Source: Pseudomonas fulva NBRC 16637 = DSM 17717
GTDB lineage: Bacteria > Pseudomonadota > Gammaproteobacteria > Pseudomonadales > Pseudomonadaceae
Direction of reading: 5' to 3'
Assembly (NCBI RefSeq): GCF_000730565.1
Contig: NZ_BBIQ01000015.1
Span: forward strand, 51,070-115,069
Length of the DNA stretch: 64,000 nucleotides
Below, one piece after another: positions 9,742 through 19,580 of this stretch. The notes beneath the pieces were generated by a model, which searched no databases, had not been told where the DNA came from, and saw nothing but the letters and a program-made list of their open reading frames with translations. Made by a program: the position numbers and the translations under genes. Position 1 is the first letter of the stretch, and each line of letters starts with the position of its first letter.

Positions 9742-11132
9742 TGGCCCGGCAGATCCTGCTCAATGCCTTCAACATGAACTGCGTGGGGCATATCAACCAT
9801 GGCCTGTGGACGCACCCGCGCGATACTTCGACCCAGTACAAGACCCTCGAATACTGGACCGACCTGGCGCGCCTGCTGGAGCGGGGCCTGTTCGACGGAT
9901 TGTTCATTGCCGACATCGTCGGCACCTACGATGTCTACGGCCAGTCGCTGGAGGTGCCGTTGAAGGAATCCATCCAGTTGCCGGTCAACGACCCTCTGCT
10001 GCTGGTGTCCGCCATGGCCGCCGTGACCCGCAACCTCGGTTTCGGCCTCACGGCCAACCTTACGTATGAAGCGCCTTATCTCTTCGCCCGCCGTCTCTCG
10101 ACCCTGGATCACCTGAGCAACGGTCGAGTCGGCTGGAACATCGTCACCGGTTATCTGGACAGCGCTGCGCGCGCCATGGGCCTGACCCAGCAGCCCGAGC
10201 ATGACCGTCGCTACGACCAGGCCGATGAATACCTCAAGGTGCTGTACCAGCTGCTTGAGGGCAGCTGGGCCGACGATGCCGTGCTGGCTGACCGCGGCCA
10301 GCGCATCTACGCGCGCCCCGACAAAGTGCGCAAGGTTCGCCACCACGGGGAGTTCTACGATGTAGAGGGCTACCACCTGTGCGAACCGTCGCCACAACGG
10401 ACACCGGTACTGTTTCAGGCTGGCAGCTCACCGCGCGGGCTGACGTTTGCGGGCAACCATGCCGAGTGTGTGTTCATCAGCGGCCAGGACAAGGCTTCAA
10501 CCCGCGCCCAGGTGGACAAGGTGCGCGCCGCTGCCAGGGCTGCGGGTCGCGACCCAATGGCAGTCAAGGTCTTCATGGGCATCACGGTGATCGTGGCGCC
10601 CACCGAGCAACAAGCCCTGGCCAAGCACGCTGAATACCTGCGCCATGCCAGCCCCGAAGCCGGCGTCGCGCATTTCGCTGCCTCCACTGGCATCGACTTT
10701 GCGGCCTTCGATCTGGACGAGCCGATTGCCTTTAGCCAAGGCAACGCCATCCAGTCGGCCACCCGCCAACTTCAGGACAATGCCTGGACCCGACGCCGCC
10801 TGCTGCAACAACACGCCTTGGGTGGCCGCTACGTCACCTTGATCGGCGACCCCGCGCAAGTGGCTGATGAGCTGATCGCGTGGGCTGACGAAACCGGCCT
10901 GGACGGTTTCAACCTGACCCGCACCGTTACACCGGAAAGCTTCGAGGACTTCATCGACCTGGTGATTCCGCAGCTACAGGCGCGCGGCCGCTACAAGACC
11001 GCCTACGCCGGCGGCACGCTGCGCGAAAAGCTGTTCGCAACCGACCATCCCTACCTGCCAGCCGACCATCCTGGCTCGGCCTACCGCTTTGCGCCTGCCC
11101 CCGCTTTCACCGGAGCCCTGCACCATGCTTGA
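9741..11132 (+). CDS. NtaA/SnaA/DszA-family FMNH2-dependent monooxygenase
   Basis: Cytoplasmic luciferase-like TIM-barrel monooxygenase of 463 residues, the group that includes nitrilotriacetate monooxygenase NtaA and dibenzothiophene-sulfone monooxygenase DszA. Family features are the N-terminal NAFNMNCVGHINHGLWTHP, the flavin-site block GRVGWNIVTGYLDSAARAMG, and DRRYDQADEYLKVLYQLLEGSW. It needs reduced FMN supplied by a separate reductase. Together with two SfnB-like proteins it forms the same pairing as DszC plus DszA, which oxidise sulfur and then cleave the C-S bond. The natural substrate is unknown. Its last 8 bp overlap the start of the MetQ-like gene. Confidence 0.87.
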   Translation: MARQILLNAFNMNCVGHINHGLWTHPRDTSTQYKTLEYWTDLARLLERGLFDGLFIADIVGTYDVYGQSLEVPLKESIQLPVNDPLLLVSAMAAVTRNLGFGLTANLTYEAPYLFARRLSTLDHLSNGRVGWNIVTGYLDSAARAMGLTQQPEHDRRYDQADEYLKVLYQLLEGSWADDAVLADRGQRIYARPDKVRKVRHHGEFYDVEGYHLCEPSPQRTPVLFQAGSSPRGLTFAGNHAECVFISGQDKASTRAQVDKVRAAARAAGRDPMAVKVFMGITVIVAPTEQQALAKHAEYLRHASPEAGVAHFAASTGIDFAAFDLDEPIAFSQGNAIQSATRQLQDNAWTRRRLLQQHALGGRYVTLIGDPAQVADELIAWADETGLDGFNLTRTVTPESFEDFIDLVIPQLQARGRYKTAYAGGTLREKLFATDHPYLPADHPGSAYRFAPAPAFTGALHHA

Positions 11133-11922
11133 AAAACTAATTCGTCCCGTTGCGGCCGTCGTTATTGCCTTGGGCTTCTCGAGCGCAGCCCTGGCCAATC
11201 AGCCGCTGAAGATCGGCACCACGTCAGCCTTCGCCATCCCGCTGGAAGCCGCCGTCGAAGAGGCGCACAAGCAGGGGCTCGAGGTGAAGCTCATCGAATT
11301 CAGCGACTGGATAGCGCCCAATGTCAGCCTCAACAGTGGCGACATCGACGTGAACTATTTCCAGCACATTCCCTTTCTGGAAAACGCCAAGGCTGCTGCC
11401 GGTTTCGATCTGGTGCCCTACGCCCCAGGCATCATCAACAACGTGGGCCTGTATTCCAAGCGCTACAAAAGCTTCGCCGACCTGCCCGAAGGGGCGAGCG
11501 TCGCAATCGCCAACGACCCGATCAACAGCGGGCGAGGCCTGCAACTGCTGGCCAAGGCCGGCTTGATCACGCTAAAACCTGGCGTGGGCTACAAGGCCAC
11601 AGAACAGGACATCACGGCCAACCCGAAGAAGCTCAAGATCATTCAGGTCGAAGCGGTCCAGTTGGTACGGGCGTATGACGACGCGGACCTGGTGCAGGGC
11701 TACCCCGCCTACATTCGGCTGGCCAACAGTTTTGACGCCACCTCGGCCCTGCTTTTCGATGGTCTGGAGAACAAGGAATACGTGATTCAGTTCGTCATTC
11801 GCCCACAGAGCAGGGATGACCTTCGCCTGGCCAAGTTCGTCGACATCTACCAGCACTCGCCCGCCGTGCGCGCGGCCTTGGACAAGGCTCATGGCACGCT
11901 CTACCAGGCCGGTTGGGAGTGA
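11125..11922 (+). CDS. metQ: MetQ/NlpA-family ABC substrate-binding protein
   Basis: Periplasmic binding protein of 265 residues in the NlpA/MetQ lipoprotein family by sequence ([56 protein letters not shown], the [15 protein letters not shown] region). A signal peptide ends at ALA around residue 24, but no lipobox cysteine is visible, unlike E. coli MetQ. The start ATG 11125 sits inside the end of the monooxygenase gene. In this operon the ligand is more likely the organosulfur compound used by the oxygenases than methionine itself, but that is inference. Confidence 0.82.
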   Translation: MLEKLIRPVAAVVIALGFSSAALANQPLKIGTTSAFAIPLEAAVEEAHKQGLEVKLIEFSDWIAPNVSLNSGDIDVNYFQHIPFLENAKAAAGFDLVPYAPGIINNVGLYSKRYKSFADLPEGASVAIANDPINSGRGLQLLAKAGLITLKPGVGYKATEQDITANPKKLKIIQVEAVQLVRAYDDADLVQGYPAYIRLANSFDATSALLFDGLENKEYVIQFVIRPQSRDDLRLAKFVDIYQHSPAVRAALDKAHGTLYQAGWE

Positions 11923-11927
11923 CAGCG

Positions 11928-13034
11928 ATGAGCCAGTCCACTGCACGAGCACTCGAATCCCCTGCCCCACCGCGTCAGGCTGAACACGTGGACCTGCGCC
12001 CCGACGTCAGCCAAGCCCATGTGCGGTTCATCGGGTTGGGCAAGACGTATCCAGGCCAGAGCCAGCCGGCGTTGCAAGGCATCGACCTGAACATCCGGCG
12101 CGGTGAAATCTTCGGCATCATCGGCCGCAGCGGGGCGGGTAAGTCCTCGCTGTTGCGCGTCATCAACCGGTTGGAGCAGCCTACGCAGGGCCGGGTGCTG
12201 ATCGACCAGGCGGACATTGCCCGCTACGACGAGGAGGCACTGGTGGCGTTGCGCCGAAACATCGGCATGATTTTCCAGCACTTCAACCTGATGTCAGCCA
12301 AGACCGTGTGGCAGAACGTCGAACTGCCCCTGAAAGTGGCCGGCGTTGCCAAGGCGCAGCGCCAGCGCAAGGTACGCGAGCTGCTGCAACTGGTTGGCCT
12401 CGAGGACAAGCACCACGTCTATCCTGCGCAGCTGTCCGGCGGCCAGAAGCAGCGCGTGGGCATTGCCCGCGCCCTGGTGCACGACCCATGCATCCTGCTG
12501 TGCGACGAAGCGACCTCGGCGCTGGACCCCGAGACGACCGCCTCGATTCTGGCGCTGCTACGCGACATCAACCAACGCTTGGGCCTGACCATCGTGCTGA
12601 TCACCCATGAAATGGCCGTGGTGCGCGACACCTGCCACCGGGTTGCGGTACTGGAGCGTGGCCAATTGGTCGAGCAGGGAGAGGTCTGGCAGGTGTTCGG
12701 CGCGGCGCGGCACGCTACTACGCGCACGTTGCTGGCGCCGCTGCAACCCACGTTGCCAGAAGCCCTGACCGCGGACATCAAGGCTGCCCCATCGAGCCCC
12801 GACAGCGCTATCGTGCTGAAGCTGACAGCGTTCGGCGAGCCCGATCTGACGGCGTTGTTCGCCGAGTTGGGCGGATGTGTGCGGCTGCTGCAAGGGGGTG
12901 TGCAGTCCATCGGCGCGCGTACACTGGCGCAACTGATCGTTTCGGTGCAGCACTCGCCCCATGACGCCAGCCGCCTCCTGGAGCGCACTCGGCGCTGGGC
13001 CGAAGACGTGGAGGTGCTGGGCCATGTGGGTTGA
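11928..13034 (+). CDS. metN: MetN-like ABC transporter ATPase
   Basis: ATPase of 368 residues for the adjacent MetQ/MetI-like importer. Walker A is [16 protein letters not shown] (about residue 63), the Q-loop [16 protein letters not shown], the ABC signature [15 protein letters not shown], and Walker [19 protein letters not shown]-terminal NIL-type ligand-sensing domain follows (about residues 285-368), the feature that marks MetN. There is an N-terminal extension of about 30 residues before the ABC fold begins at [13 protein letters not shown]. The ATG at 11928 has GGGAG upstream. It overlaps metI by 11 bp. Confidence 0.87.
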   Translation: MSQSTARALESPAPPRQAEHVDLRPDVSQAHVRFIGLGKTYPGQSQPALQGIDLNIRRGEIFGIIGRSGAGKSSLLRVINRLEQPTQGRVLIDQADIARYDEEALVALRRNIGMIFQHFNLMSAKTVWQNVELPLKVAGVAKAQRQRKVRELLQLVGLEDKHHVYPAQLSGGQKQRVGIARALVHDPCILLCDEATSALDPETTASILALLRDINQRLGLTIVLITHEMAVVRDTCHRVAVLERGQLVEQGEVWQVFGAARHATTRTLLAPLQPTLPEALTADIKAAPSSPDSAIVLKLTAFGEPDLTALFAELGGCVRLLQGGVQSIGARTLAQLIVSVQHSPHDASRLLERTRRWAEDVEVLGHVG

Positions 13035-13668
13035 TCGTCTACTGGAGGGTTTGCTCGACACGCTGTTGATGGTCGGCGTTTCTTCGCTGATCGCCTTGCT
13101 GGTGGGCGTACCGATGGCCGTCATGCTGGTGACCAGCGACAGGGGCGGCATCTATGCGGCACCGCTGCTCAACCGGGTGCTGGCCGCCTTCGTCAACCTG
13201 TTCCGCTCGGTGCCATTTCTGATCCTGATGGTTGCCCTGATCCCCTTCACGCGGTGGGTGGTCGGCACTACCTATGGGGTCTGGGCGGCCATCGTGCCCC
13301 TTACCATCGCAGCTACGCCCTTTTTCGCTCGCATCGCCGAAGTCAGCCTGCGTGAGGTCGACCATGGCCTGGTGGAGGCAGCCCAAGCCATGGGATGCCG
13401 ACGCTGGCACATCGTCTGGCACGTGCTGCTGCCAGAAGCCCTGCCGGGCATCGTCGGCGGCTTCACCATCACCTTGGTGACGCTGATCAATTCATCCGCC
13501 ATGGCAGGCGCCATCGGTGCCGGAGGGTTGGGGGACATCGCCTACCGCTATGGGTACCAGCGCTTCGACAGCCAGATCATGCTAACGGTGATCGCCATGC
13601 TGGTGGCCCTGGTGGCACTGATCCAGCTGGGTGGCGACCGCCTGGCCCGAGGGTTGAACAAGCGATGA
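13024..13668 (+). CDS. metI: MetI-like ABC transporter permease
   Basis: Inner-membrane permease of 214 residues with five hydrophobic segments. The family motifs [20 protein letters not shown] and the EAA-type loop [21 protein letters not shown] are present, as is [21 protein letters not shown] near the C-terminus. It ends the six-gene sulfur operon. The start codon ATG 13024 lies within the last codons of metN, so the two are translationally coupled. Confidence 0.88.
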   Translation: MWVDRLLEGLLDTLLMVGVSSLIALLVGVPMAVMLVTSDRGGIYAAPLLNRVLAAFVNLFRSVPFLILMVALIPFTRWVVGTTYGVWAAIVPLTIAATPFFARIAEVSLREVDHGLVEAAQAMGCRRWHIVWHVLLPEALPGIVGGFTITLVTLINSSAMAGAIGAGGLGDIAYRYGYQRFDSQIMLTVIAMLVALVALIQLGGDRLARGLNKR

Positions 13669-13706
13669 GCGCAGGGTGCGGGCTGGCGCCAAGCCAGCCC
13701 CTGGCC

Positions 13707-15602
13707 TTACTCCCAGCGCAGGTGTTCTGCGGCGACCGGCCGGCCGAACCAATAGCCCTGCCCCAGCTGGCACTGCTCCTGCAGCAGGAAGCTGGCCTGC
13801 TCCTGCTGCTCGATGCCTTCGGCATGCACTTGCATGCCCATGCTGCGGGCCAGGGCGATGATTACCCGCACGATCGCGACATCATCTTCATCGCACGGCA
13901 GCCCGGCCACGAAGCCCTGGTCGATCTTGAGCTTTTGCACGGGCATGCGCTTGAGGCGTAACAGCGAGGAATAGCCGGTGCCGAAATCATCGATGGCCAA
14001 GGTCACACCCAGCTCGCGCAGACGGTGAAGCTGCTCCAGGGCCACTTCCGGATCTTCCATCACCGCACTTTCCGTCACCTCCAGTTCAAGCAGCGCTGGC
14101 GCCAGGCCTGTTTCGTGCAGCACATCGGCCACCTGCCGGTACAGCTCATGCTGGCCAAACAGCCGGCTCGAGATGTTCACGGCCACGAATGCCAGGGGGC
14201 GGCCTTCTCGCTGCCAGCGCACCATCTGCAGGCACGCCTGGCGCAGCACCCAGGCATCGATTTCGGCAATCAGCCCGGTGCGTTCGGCAATCGGGATGAA
14301 CTCACCGGGGGGCACCAGGCCCCGCTGGGGATGCTGCCAGCGGACCAGTGCCTCGACCCCCACCTGACTGCCCGAGGCCAGGTCATGCACGGGCTGGTAG
14401 AACACGCGCAGCTCGTCCTGCTCGAGGGCGCGGCGCAGTTCTCCCGCCGTTTCCACACGCAACTGGGCGTGCGCGGTCAGCTCTTCGGTGTACAGGGCAT
14501 AACAGGCGCGGCCGTTGGTCTTGGCCTTGTACAGCGCCGAATCGGCATTGCGTAGCAACTGCTCGGCACTCAGGGCGTCGCTTGGGAACAGGCTGATGCC
14601 TGCGCTGACACTGATGAACAGGCGATGACCCTCGAAGAGGAAGGGCTCGCGCATGCGTTCGATGATGCGCTGGGCCAGTTTTGCCGCCTGCCCCAGATCC
14701 TGGCAGTGCTCGGCCAGGACGCCGAACTCGTCGCCGCCCAGGCGCGCCAGGGTAACCCCGCTGCTCACGACTTCACCCAGGCGCACGCCCACCAGCTTGA
14801 GCAGCTGATCGCCAATCGTATGGCCGAGCCCGTCGTTGATGCTTTGGAAATGATCGAGGTCCAGAAGCAGCAGCGCACAACCGCGCTTCTTGGCCTGGGC
14901 CGCTGCCAACGCCTGCTGGACCCGGTCGGTGAACAACAGGCGATTGGGCAGGTCGGTCAGGGGATCATGGTGGGCCAGATAGGCCAGCTCCTGCTCCGAA
15001 TGCTTGATGGCACTGATGTCACTGAATACCGCCACGTAATGGCTCAGTTCGCCTTCGTCATCGCAAATGGCGCGGATGGTTTGCCATTGAGGATAGATTT
15101 CACCGCTTTTACGGCGGTTCCAGATCTCGCCGCTCCACTCCCCCGTCTCGGTCAGGGCCGCGTAGATTTGCTGGTAGAACGCGGCGCCATGACGCCCCGA
15201 CTTGAATTTGCTGGGGCGCTGGCCAATGACCTCATCCTGCTGATAGCCGGTGATGCGCATGAACGCGCGGTTGACGTGCACGATCATCCCCTGCCGGTCG
15301 GTCACAAGGACGCCTTCCAGGGTGCAGTCGAACACCGCAGCGGCCATGCGCAGGCGCTCACGGTCCTCCCCGCGCAGGCGCGCACCGGCGCCGATGAAGT
15401 TCAACAGCCGCACGCGCGACACATAGATCAGCAAGGCACTGAGCAACACCCAGACCACGATGTTGATCTGACGCCCCACGGTCAGGGCCAGGGAGTCATC
15501 AGTCATGCTCTGCAGCACCACCTCGGCCAGCACCAGCCAGAGGATCGAGAGCACCACATAAAGCGCTGCCATGCGCAAGGCGTCGCGAACGGAAACAGAC
15601 AT
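13707..15602 (-). CDS. Membrane PAS-GGDEF-EAL c-di-GMP signalling protein
   Basis: Inner-membrane protein of about 631 residues. Two hydrophobic segments lie within residues 10-70, followed by a PAS domain (LEGVLVTDRQGMIVHVN), a GGDEF domain with an intact RLGGDEFGVL active site, and an EAL domain with intact EALVRWQHP, DDFGTGYSSL and a C-terminal AEGIE. No RxxD inhibitory site precedes GGDEF. Both synthesis and hydrolysis of cyclic di-GMP are possible; such proteins often act mainly as phosphodiesterases. ATG 15602 is preferred because family members begin with a short tail and the first membrane helix; the frame is open 26 codons further upstream. Confidence 0.88.
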   Translation of the reverse strand: MSVSVRDALRMAALYVVLSILWLVLAEVVLQSMTDDSLALTVGRQINIVVWVLLSALLIYVSRVRLLNFIGAGARLRGEDRERLRMAAAVFDCTLEGVLVTDRQGMIVHVNRAFMRITGYQQDEVIGQRPSKFKSGRHGAAFYQQIYAALTETGEWSGEIWNRRKSGEIYPQWQTIRAICDDEGELSHYVAVFSDISAIKHSEQELAYLAHHDPLTDLPNRLLFTDRVQQALAAAQAKKRGCALLLLDLDHFQSINDGLGHTIGDQLLKLVGVRLGEVVSSGVTLARLGGDEFGVLAEHCQDLGQAAKLAQRIIERMREPFLFEGHRLFISVSAGISLFPSDALSAEQLLRNADSALYKAKTNGRACYALYTEELTAHAQLRVETAGELRRALEQDELRVFYQPVHDLASGSQVGVEALVRWQHPQRGLVPPGEFIPIAERTGLIAEIDAWVLRQACLQMVRWQREGRPLAFVAVNISSRLFGQHELYRQVADVLHETGLAPALLELEVTESAVMEDPEVALEQLHRLRELGVTLAIDDFGTGYSSLLRLKRMPVQKLKIDQGFVAGLPCDEDDVAIVRVIIALARSMGMQVHAEGIEQQEQASFLLQEQCQLGQGYWFGRPVAAEHLRWE

Positions 15603-15810
15603 GTCGGGTGCAATTGCCCATGAAAAATGTTGGGGGATTATAAAGCTTCTGCTGCCCGACGTGCGGTTAGCGCTTCGCAAAGGCCGCGCATCAAGGTATG
15701 CCGGGCACCGACGCCCGGCTGAAACATGGCGTGGTCAGCTTTGACTGGTTTTATTTCCCGACCCAGGGATAATCGCACCTTTCCCCTGAATCTCGAGGGT
15801 ATCTCTACCT

Positions 15811-16995
15811 ATGTGGTACAACGGCCTGCTCGACTTGTCGGCCTGGCAACTGGTCGGCATCACTTTGTTGATGACCCATGTGACCATTGTCAGCGTCACG
15901 GTCTACCTGCATCGCTATTCCGCGCATCGTGCGCTGGAGCTCAACACCGGGCTCAAGCATTTCTTCCGCTTCTGGCTGTGGCTCACCACGGCGCAGAACA
16001 CCCGTGAATGGACCGCTGTCCATCGCAAGCACCACGCCAAGTGCGAAACCCCGGAGGACCCGCACAGCCCAGTCTACAAGGGCTTGAGTACGGTGCTGCG
16101 CAAAGGGGCCGAGCTCTATCGCGAAGAGGCGCGCAACCCCGAGACCTTGCGCATCTACGGCAAGAACTGCCCGGACGACTGGGTCGAACGCAACCTCTAC
16201 TCCCGCTACAAGCTGGGCGGTATCGTGCTGATGGCGCTTATCGACCTGCTGCTGTTCGGCACCGCCGGCATCACGATTTGGGCCGTGCAGATGATGTGGA
16301 TTCCCTTTTGGGCAGCCGGGGTGGTCAATGGCCTGGGCCACGCCGTGGGCTATCGCAATTTCGAATGCCGCGACGCGGCGACCAACCTGGTGCCTTGGGG
16401 CATCGTCATTGGGGGCGAAGAGCTGCACAACAATCATCACACCTACCCCAACTCGGCCAAGCTTTCGGTCAGGCGCTGGGAATTCGACATGGGCTGGGCG
16501 TGGATTCGCCTGTTCTGCCTGCTGCGCCTGGCCAAGGTCCAGCGCGTGGCCCCCATCGCTCACCGCGTTGCCGGCAAGGCCAGCCTGGACATGGACACCG
16601 CCATGGCCATCCTGAACAACCGCTTCCAGATCATGGCCCAGTACCGCAAGCTTGTGATCGGCCCGCTGGTCAAACAGGAGCTGGACCGCGTCGATACCTC
16701 GGTCAGCCACCACTTCCGCCGCGCCAAACGCCTGCTGTCCCGTGAAACCAGCTTGCTGGAGGATCGCCACCATGTCCGTATCGAGTCCATGCTGGCGCAC
16801 AGTCAGGCATTGAAGACCATTTACGAGAAGCGCCTGGCCCTGCAGCAGATCTGGGCGCGGACCAGCGCCAATGGCCACGACATGCTTGCCGCCATGAAGG
16901 ATTGGGTACACGAGGCCGAGACCAGTGGCATCCACGCCCTGCGCGACTTCGCTTCGCAGTTGAAAACCTATTCCCTGCGCCCGACCGCTGCCTGA
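15811..16995 (+). CDS. desA: Acyl-lipid delta-9 desaturase DesA
   Basis: Integral-membrane diiron desaturase of 394 residues. All three histidine boxes are intact: HRYSAHR (about residue 31), EWTAVHRKHHAK (about 71) and ELHNNHHTYPNS (about 208). Hydrophobic stretches flank the boxes as usual. The P. aeruginosa counterpart introduces a delta-9 double bond into acyl chains of membrane phospholipids. The C-terminal 100 or so residues are hydrophilic and helical. The position between two c-di-GMP genes is also known from other pseudomonads. The start ATG lies about 208 bp from the divergent GGDEF-EAL gene, so promoters for both are expected there. Confidence 0.9.
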   Translation: MWYNGLLDLSAWQLVGITLLMTHVTIVSVTVYLHRYSAHRALELNTGLKHFFRFWLWLTTAQNTREWTAVHRKHHAKCETPEDPHSPVYKGLSTVLRKGAELYREEARNPETLRIYGKNCPDDWVERNLYSRYKLGGIVLMALIDLLLFGTAGITIWAVQMMWIPFWAAGVVNGLGHAVGYRNFECRDAATNLVPWGIVIGGEELHNNHHTYPNSAKLSVRRWEFDMGWAWIRLFCLLRLAKVQRVAPIAHRVAGKASLDMDTAMAILNNRFQIMAQYRKLVIGPLVKQELDRVDTSVSHHFRRAKRLLSRETSLLEDRHHVRIESMLAHSQALKTIYEKRLALQQIWARTSANGHDMLAAMKDWVHEAETSGIHALRDFASQLKTYSLRPTAA

Positions 16996-17123
16996 CCTCC
17001 GTTGATCGATACGCCCCGTTCTGGGGCGTAAGCTCAGGAACTTCAACCCTCTGTTTCGACTCGAACTGCCCACATCGGCCGGAAGGTGGCCGCACCTTTA
17101 CCCGTCGAGCGCGCGCTGTGCAC

Positions 17124-18110
17124 ATGGCCAAGAACAATCCCAAGATTCTGACCGGTACTCCTCCCCCCGACGCTGCCCAAACCCTGCTGGCACTGATGCA
17201 TGCCCAAGGCGAAGTCGCCCGACTCAGCGAACGTGAGCAGCTATTCAGTTCGTTGCTTGAAAGTGTCAACGCCGTACTGTGGGCCTTCGATTGGGAAACG
17301 CGGCAAGTGCTGTACGTAAGCCCTGCGTTCGAGCGCATCTTTGGTCGCCCTGTCAGCCGGGTCATGGCCGATTTCAACGTATGGCGCGACAGCATCTATC
17401 CGGATGATCTTGAATTTGCCGAACAGAGCCTGGCGCAGGTACTGTCCACAGGCTCCGTGGAACACCGCGAATACCGCATCCTCAACGGCGATGGCGAGCT
17501 GCGCTGGCTGAGCGACAAGTGCTACGTCAGCCAGCAGCCAGGTAGCGATCGGGTGACCATCGTCGGCATCGCCGAAGACATCACCGACAAGAAACGCCTC
17601 GAAGGCGAGCTTCAGCGTCTGGCCACCACCGATGTCCTGACCCAGAGCAGTAACCGCCGCCACTTCTTCGAATGTGCCAAGCAGGCCTTCGACAAGGCAC
17701 GGGAGGACGGTACACCGCTGACTTTCCTGCTTCTGGACATCGACGATTTCAAGAACATCAATGACAGCTACGGCCACCAGGAAGGTGACCAAGTGCTGCA
17801 GCGCATTGCCCACAGCGGCAGGACGGTACTGCGTCGAGGTGATCTGTTCGGCCGCATCGGGGGCGAAGAATTTGCCGCAGTATTCCCAGGCTGCACGGCC
17901 AAAGTGGCAGAACAGATCGCCGAACGGTTGCAGCGGGAGGTGCAGCGGCTGAGTTTCGGCCAGGAGGGCCAGACCTACAGCGTGACGGTGAGCCAGGGCC
18001 TGACGGGTTTGATGGAGGACGACGACACCCTGAACAGCTTGTATGCCCGTGCCGACGCAGCCATGTATCAAGCGAAGCGCCAAGGCAAGAATCAGATCGT
18101 TCAGGGATGA
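17124..18110 (+). CDS. PAS-GGEEF diguanylate cyclase
   Basis: Cytoplasmic protein of 328 residues with no membrane segments. A PAS/PAC domain spans about residues 45-165 (VNAVLWAFDWETRQVLYVSP, VTIVGIAEDITDKKRL) and a GGDEF domain about 170-328. The active site reads GRIGGEEFAAVF, and an RRGD inhibitory site lies exactly five residues upstream, the arrangement expected for c-di-GMP product inhibition. LLLDIDDFKNINDSYGH is the metal-binding first loop. It should be an active diguanylate cyclase controlled by its PAS domain. The ATG at 17124 follows only a weak ribosome binding site, so a slightly different start is possible. Confidence 0.88.
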   Translation: MAKNNPKILTGTPPPDAAQTLLALMHAQGEVARLSEREQLFSSLLESVNAVLWAFDWETRQVLYVSPAFERIFGRPVSRVMADFNVWRDSIYPDDLEFAEQSLAQVLSTGSVEHREYRILNGDGELRWLSDKCYVSQQPGSDRVTIVGIAEDITDKKRLEGELQRLATTDVLTQSSNRRHFFECAKQAFDKAREDGTPLTFLLLDIDDFKNINDSYGHQEGDQVLQRIAHSGRTVLRRGDLFGRIGGEEFAAVFPGCTAKVAEQIAERLQREVQRLSFGQEGQTYSVTVSQGLTGLMEDDDTLNSLYARADAAMYQAKRQGKNQIVQG

Positions 18111-18144
18111 GCATCGGCGCCCACCGTCGGTAAATTGCTGACAT

Positions 18145-18174
18145 GAAAAAACCCGCCGAAGCGGGTTTTTTTTA
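18145..18174. terminator. Bidirectional intrinsic terminator
   Basis: The stem ACCCGC-CGAA-GCGGGT (18151-18166) is flanked by an A-run on the left and eight T on the right. It lies between the convergent diguanylate cyclase and gabT genes and can stop transcription from both directions. Confidence 0.9.
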
Positions 18175-18186
18175 AAGCCAGCTACA

Positions 18187-19464
18187 TCAAGCGAGTTCAG
18201 CGAAGCACTCTTCGATGATGGCCAGGCCCTTGTCCAACAGAGCGTCTTCGGCGGTCAGCGGCACCAGAATACGCAGGACGTTGCCGTAGGTACCGCAGGA
18301 CAGCAGGATCAGACCCTTGTCGCGCGCCTTGGCAACGACTTGGGCGACAGCTGCAGCGTTAGGGGTATGAGTGCCTTTCTCGAAAACTTCGACGGCAATC
18401 ATCGAACCCAGGCCACGCACGTCACCGATGATCGGGTGCTTCTGCTGGATCTCACGCAGACCGGCGGTCAGGCGCTCGCCCACGGCCTTGCTGCGGTCCA
18501 GCAGGTTCTCTTCTTCGAATACATCGATGACGGCCAGGGCCGCAGCACAGGCGATTGGCGAACCGGCATAGGTGCCGCCCAGACCGCCCGGTGCAATGGC
18601 ATCCATGTATTCGGCCTTGCCGCACACACCGGCCAGCGGGAAGCCGCCGGCGATGGACTTGGCAAAGGTCGTCAGGTCAGGCGCAACGCCCATCTGCTCC
18701 ATGGCGAAGAAGGTGCCAGTACGGCCTGCACCGGTCTGCACTTCGTCGGCGATCAGCAGGATACCGTGCTGGTCACACAGGGCACGCAGACGCTTCATCA
18801 GCTCTTTAGGCGCTGGCAGGAAGCCGCCTTCGCCTTGTACGGGCTCGAGGATGATGGCGGCGATGTCACGTGGCTCGGCGTCGTTCTTGAAGATGCGCTC
18901 GACCGAAGCGATGGCATCGTCGACGCTGACACCGTGCAGCTCGCTCGGGAACAGTGCACGGAAGACACCACCTGGCATCAGGCCCATGCCTGCAGAGTAC
19001 GGCACGACTTTACCAGTCAGGCCCAGGGTCATCATGGTACGGCCGTGGTAGCCGCCGGTGAAGGCGATCACGCCGGCGCGGCCGGTTGCAGCACGGGCGA
19101 TCTTGACGGCGTTCTCGACCGCTTCGGAGCCAGTGGATACCAGCAGGGTCTTCTTGTCGAAGTCACCTGGCACCAGCTTGTTGATCTTTTCGCACAGCTC
19201 TACGTAGGGCTCATACGCCAGTACCTGGAAGCAGGTGTGGCTGACCTTGGTGAGCTGCTCTTGCACCGCTGCAACCACTTTTGGGTGCAGGTGGCCGGTG
19301 TTCAGCACGGCGATACCACCAGCGAAGTCGATCAGTTCGCGGCCTTCGACGTCAATGACGGTGGAGTTCTTGGCCGATTCAACGAAAATCGGGTGGATCT
19401 GGCCGACGCCACGTGGGACAGCGGCGACACGGCGTTGCATCAAGGATTCGTTGGTCTTGCTCAT
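18187..19464 (-). CDS. gabT: 4-aminobutyrate aminotransferase
   Basis: PLP-dependent class III aminotransferase of 425 residues, converting GABA and 2-oxoglutarate to succinate semialdehyde and glutamate; many pseudomonad forms also accept 5-aminovalerate. The phosphate-binding VSTGSEAVENAVKIARA, the cofactor-aspartate block LLIADEVQTGAGRTGTFFAME, and the lysine in TTFAKSIAGGFPLAG are intact. Start ATG 19464 has GAGGG upstream. It lies downstream of gabD with a terminator-like hairpin in the 182-bp gap, so the two may be differentially expressed. Confidence 0.95.
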   Translation of the reverse strand: MSKTNESLMQRRVAAVPRGVGQIHPIFVESAKNSTVIDVEGRELIDFAGGIAVLNTGHLHPKVVAAVQEQLTKVSHTCFQVLAYEPYVELCEKINKLVPGDFDKKTLLVSTGSEAVENAVKIARAATGRAGVIAFTGGYHGRTMMTLGLTGKVVPYSAGMGLMPGGVFRALFPSELHGVSVDDAIASVERIFKNDAEPRDIAAIILEPVQGEGGFLPAPKELMKRLRALCDQHGILLIADEVQTGAGRTGTFFAMEQMGVAPDLTTFAKSIAGGFPLAGVCGKAEYMDAIAPGGLGGTYAGSPIACAAALAVIDVFEEENLLDRSKAVGERLTAGLREIQQKHPIIGDVRGLGSMIAVEVFEKGTHTPNAAAVAQVVAKARDKGLILLSCGTYGNVLRILVPLTAEDALLDKGLAIIEECFAELA

Positions 19465-19580
19465 AATGCCCTCATTGCGCCGTTGAACATGGCGCTTTTA
19501 TTCGGGGGTAGCTGGGGTTGCCCGCAGTCAGTATTCGTTGATCGACTGCCGCGAACGCCCTGGCCACCAGGTGCTGCAAT

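Noticed and set aside
15805..17073. 422-codon minus-strand frame over desA
   Set aside because: Antisense of desA, whose three histidine boxes prove the plus strand is coding.
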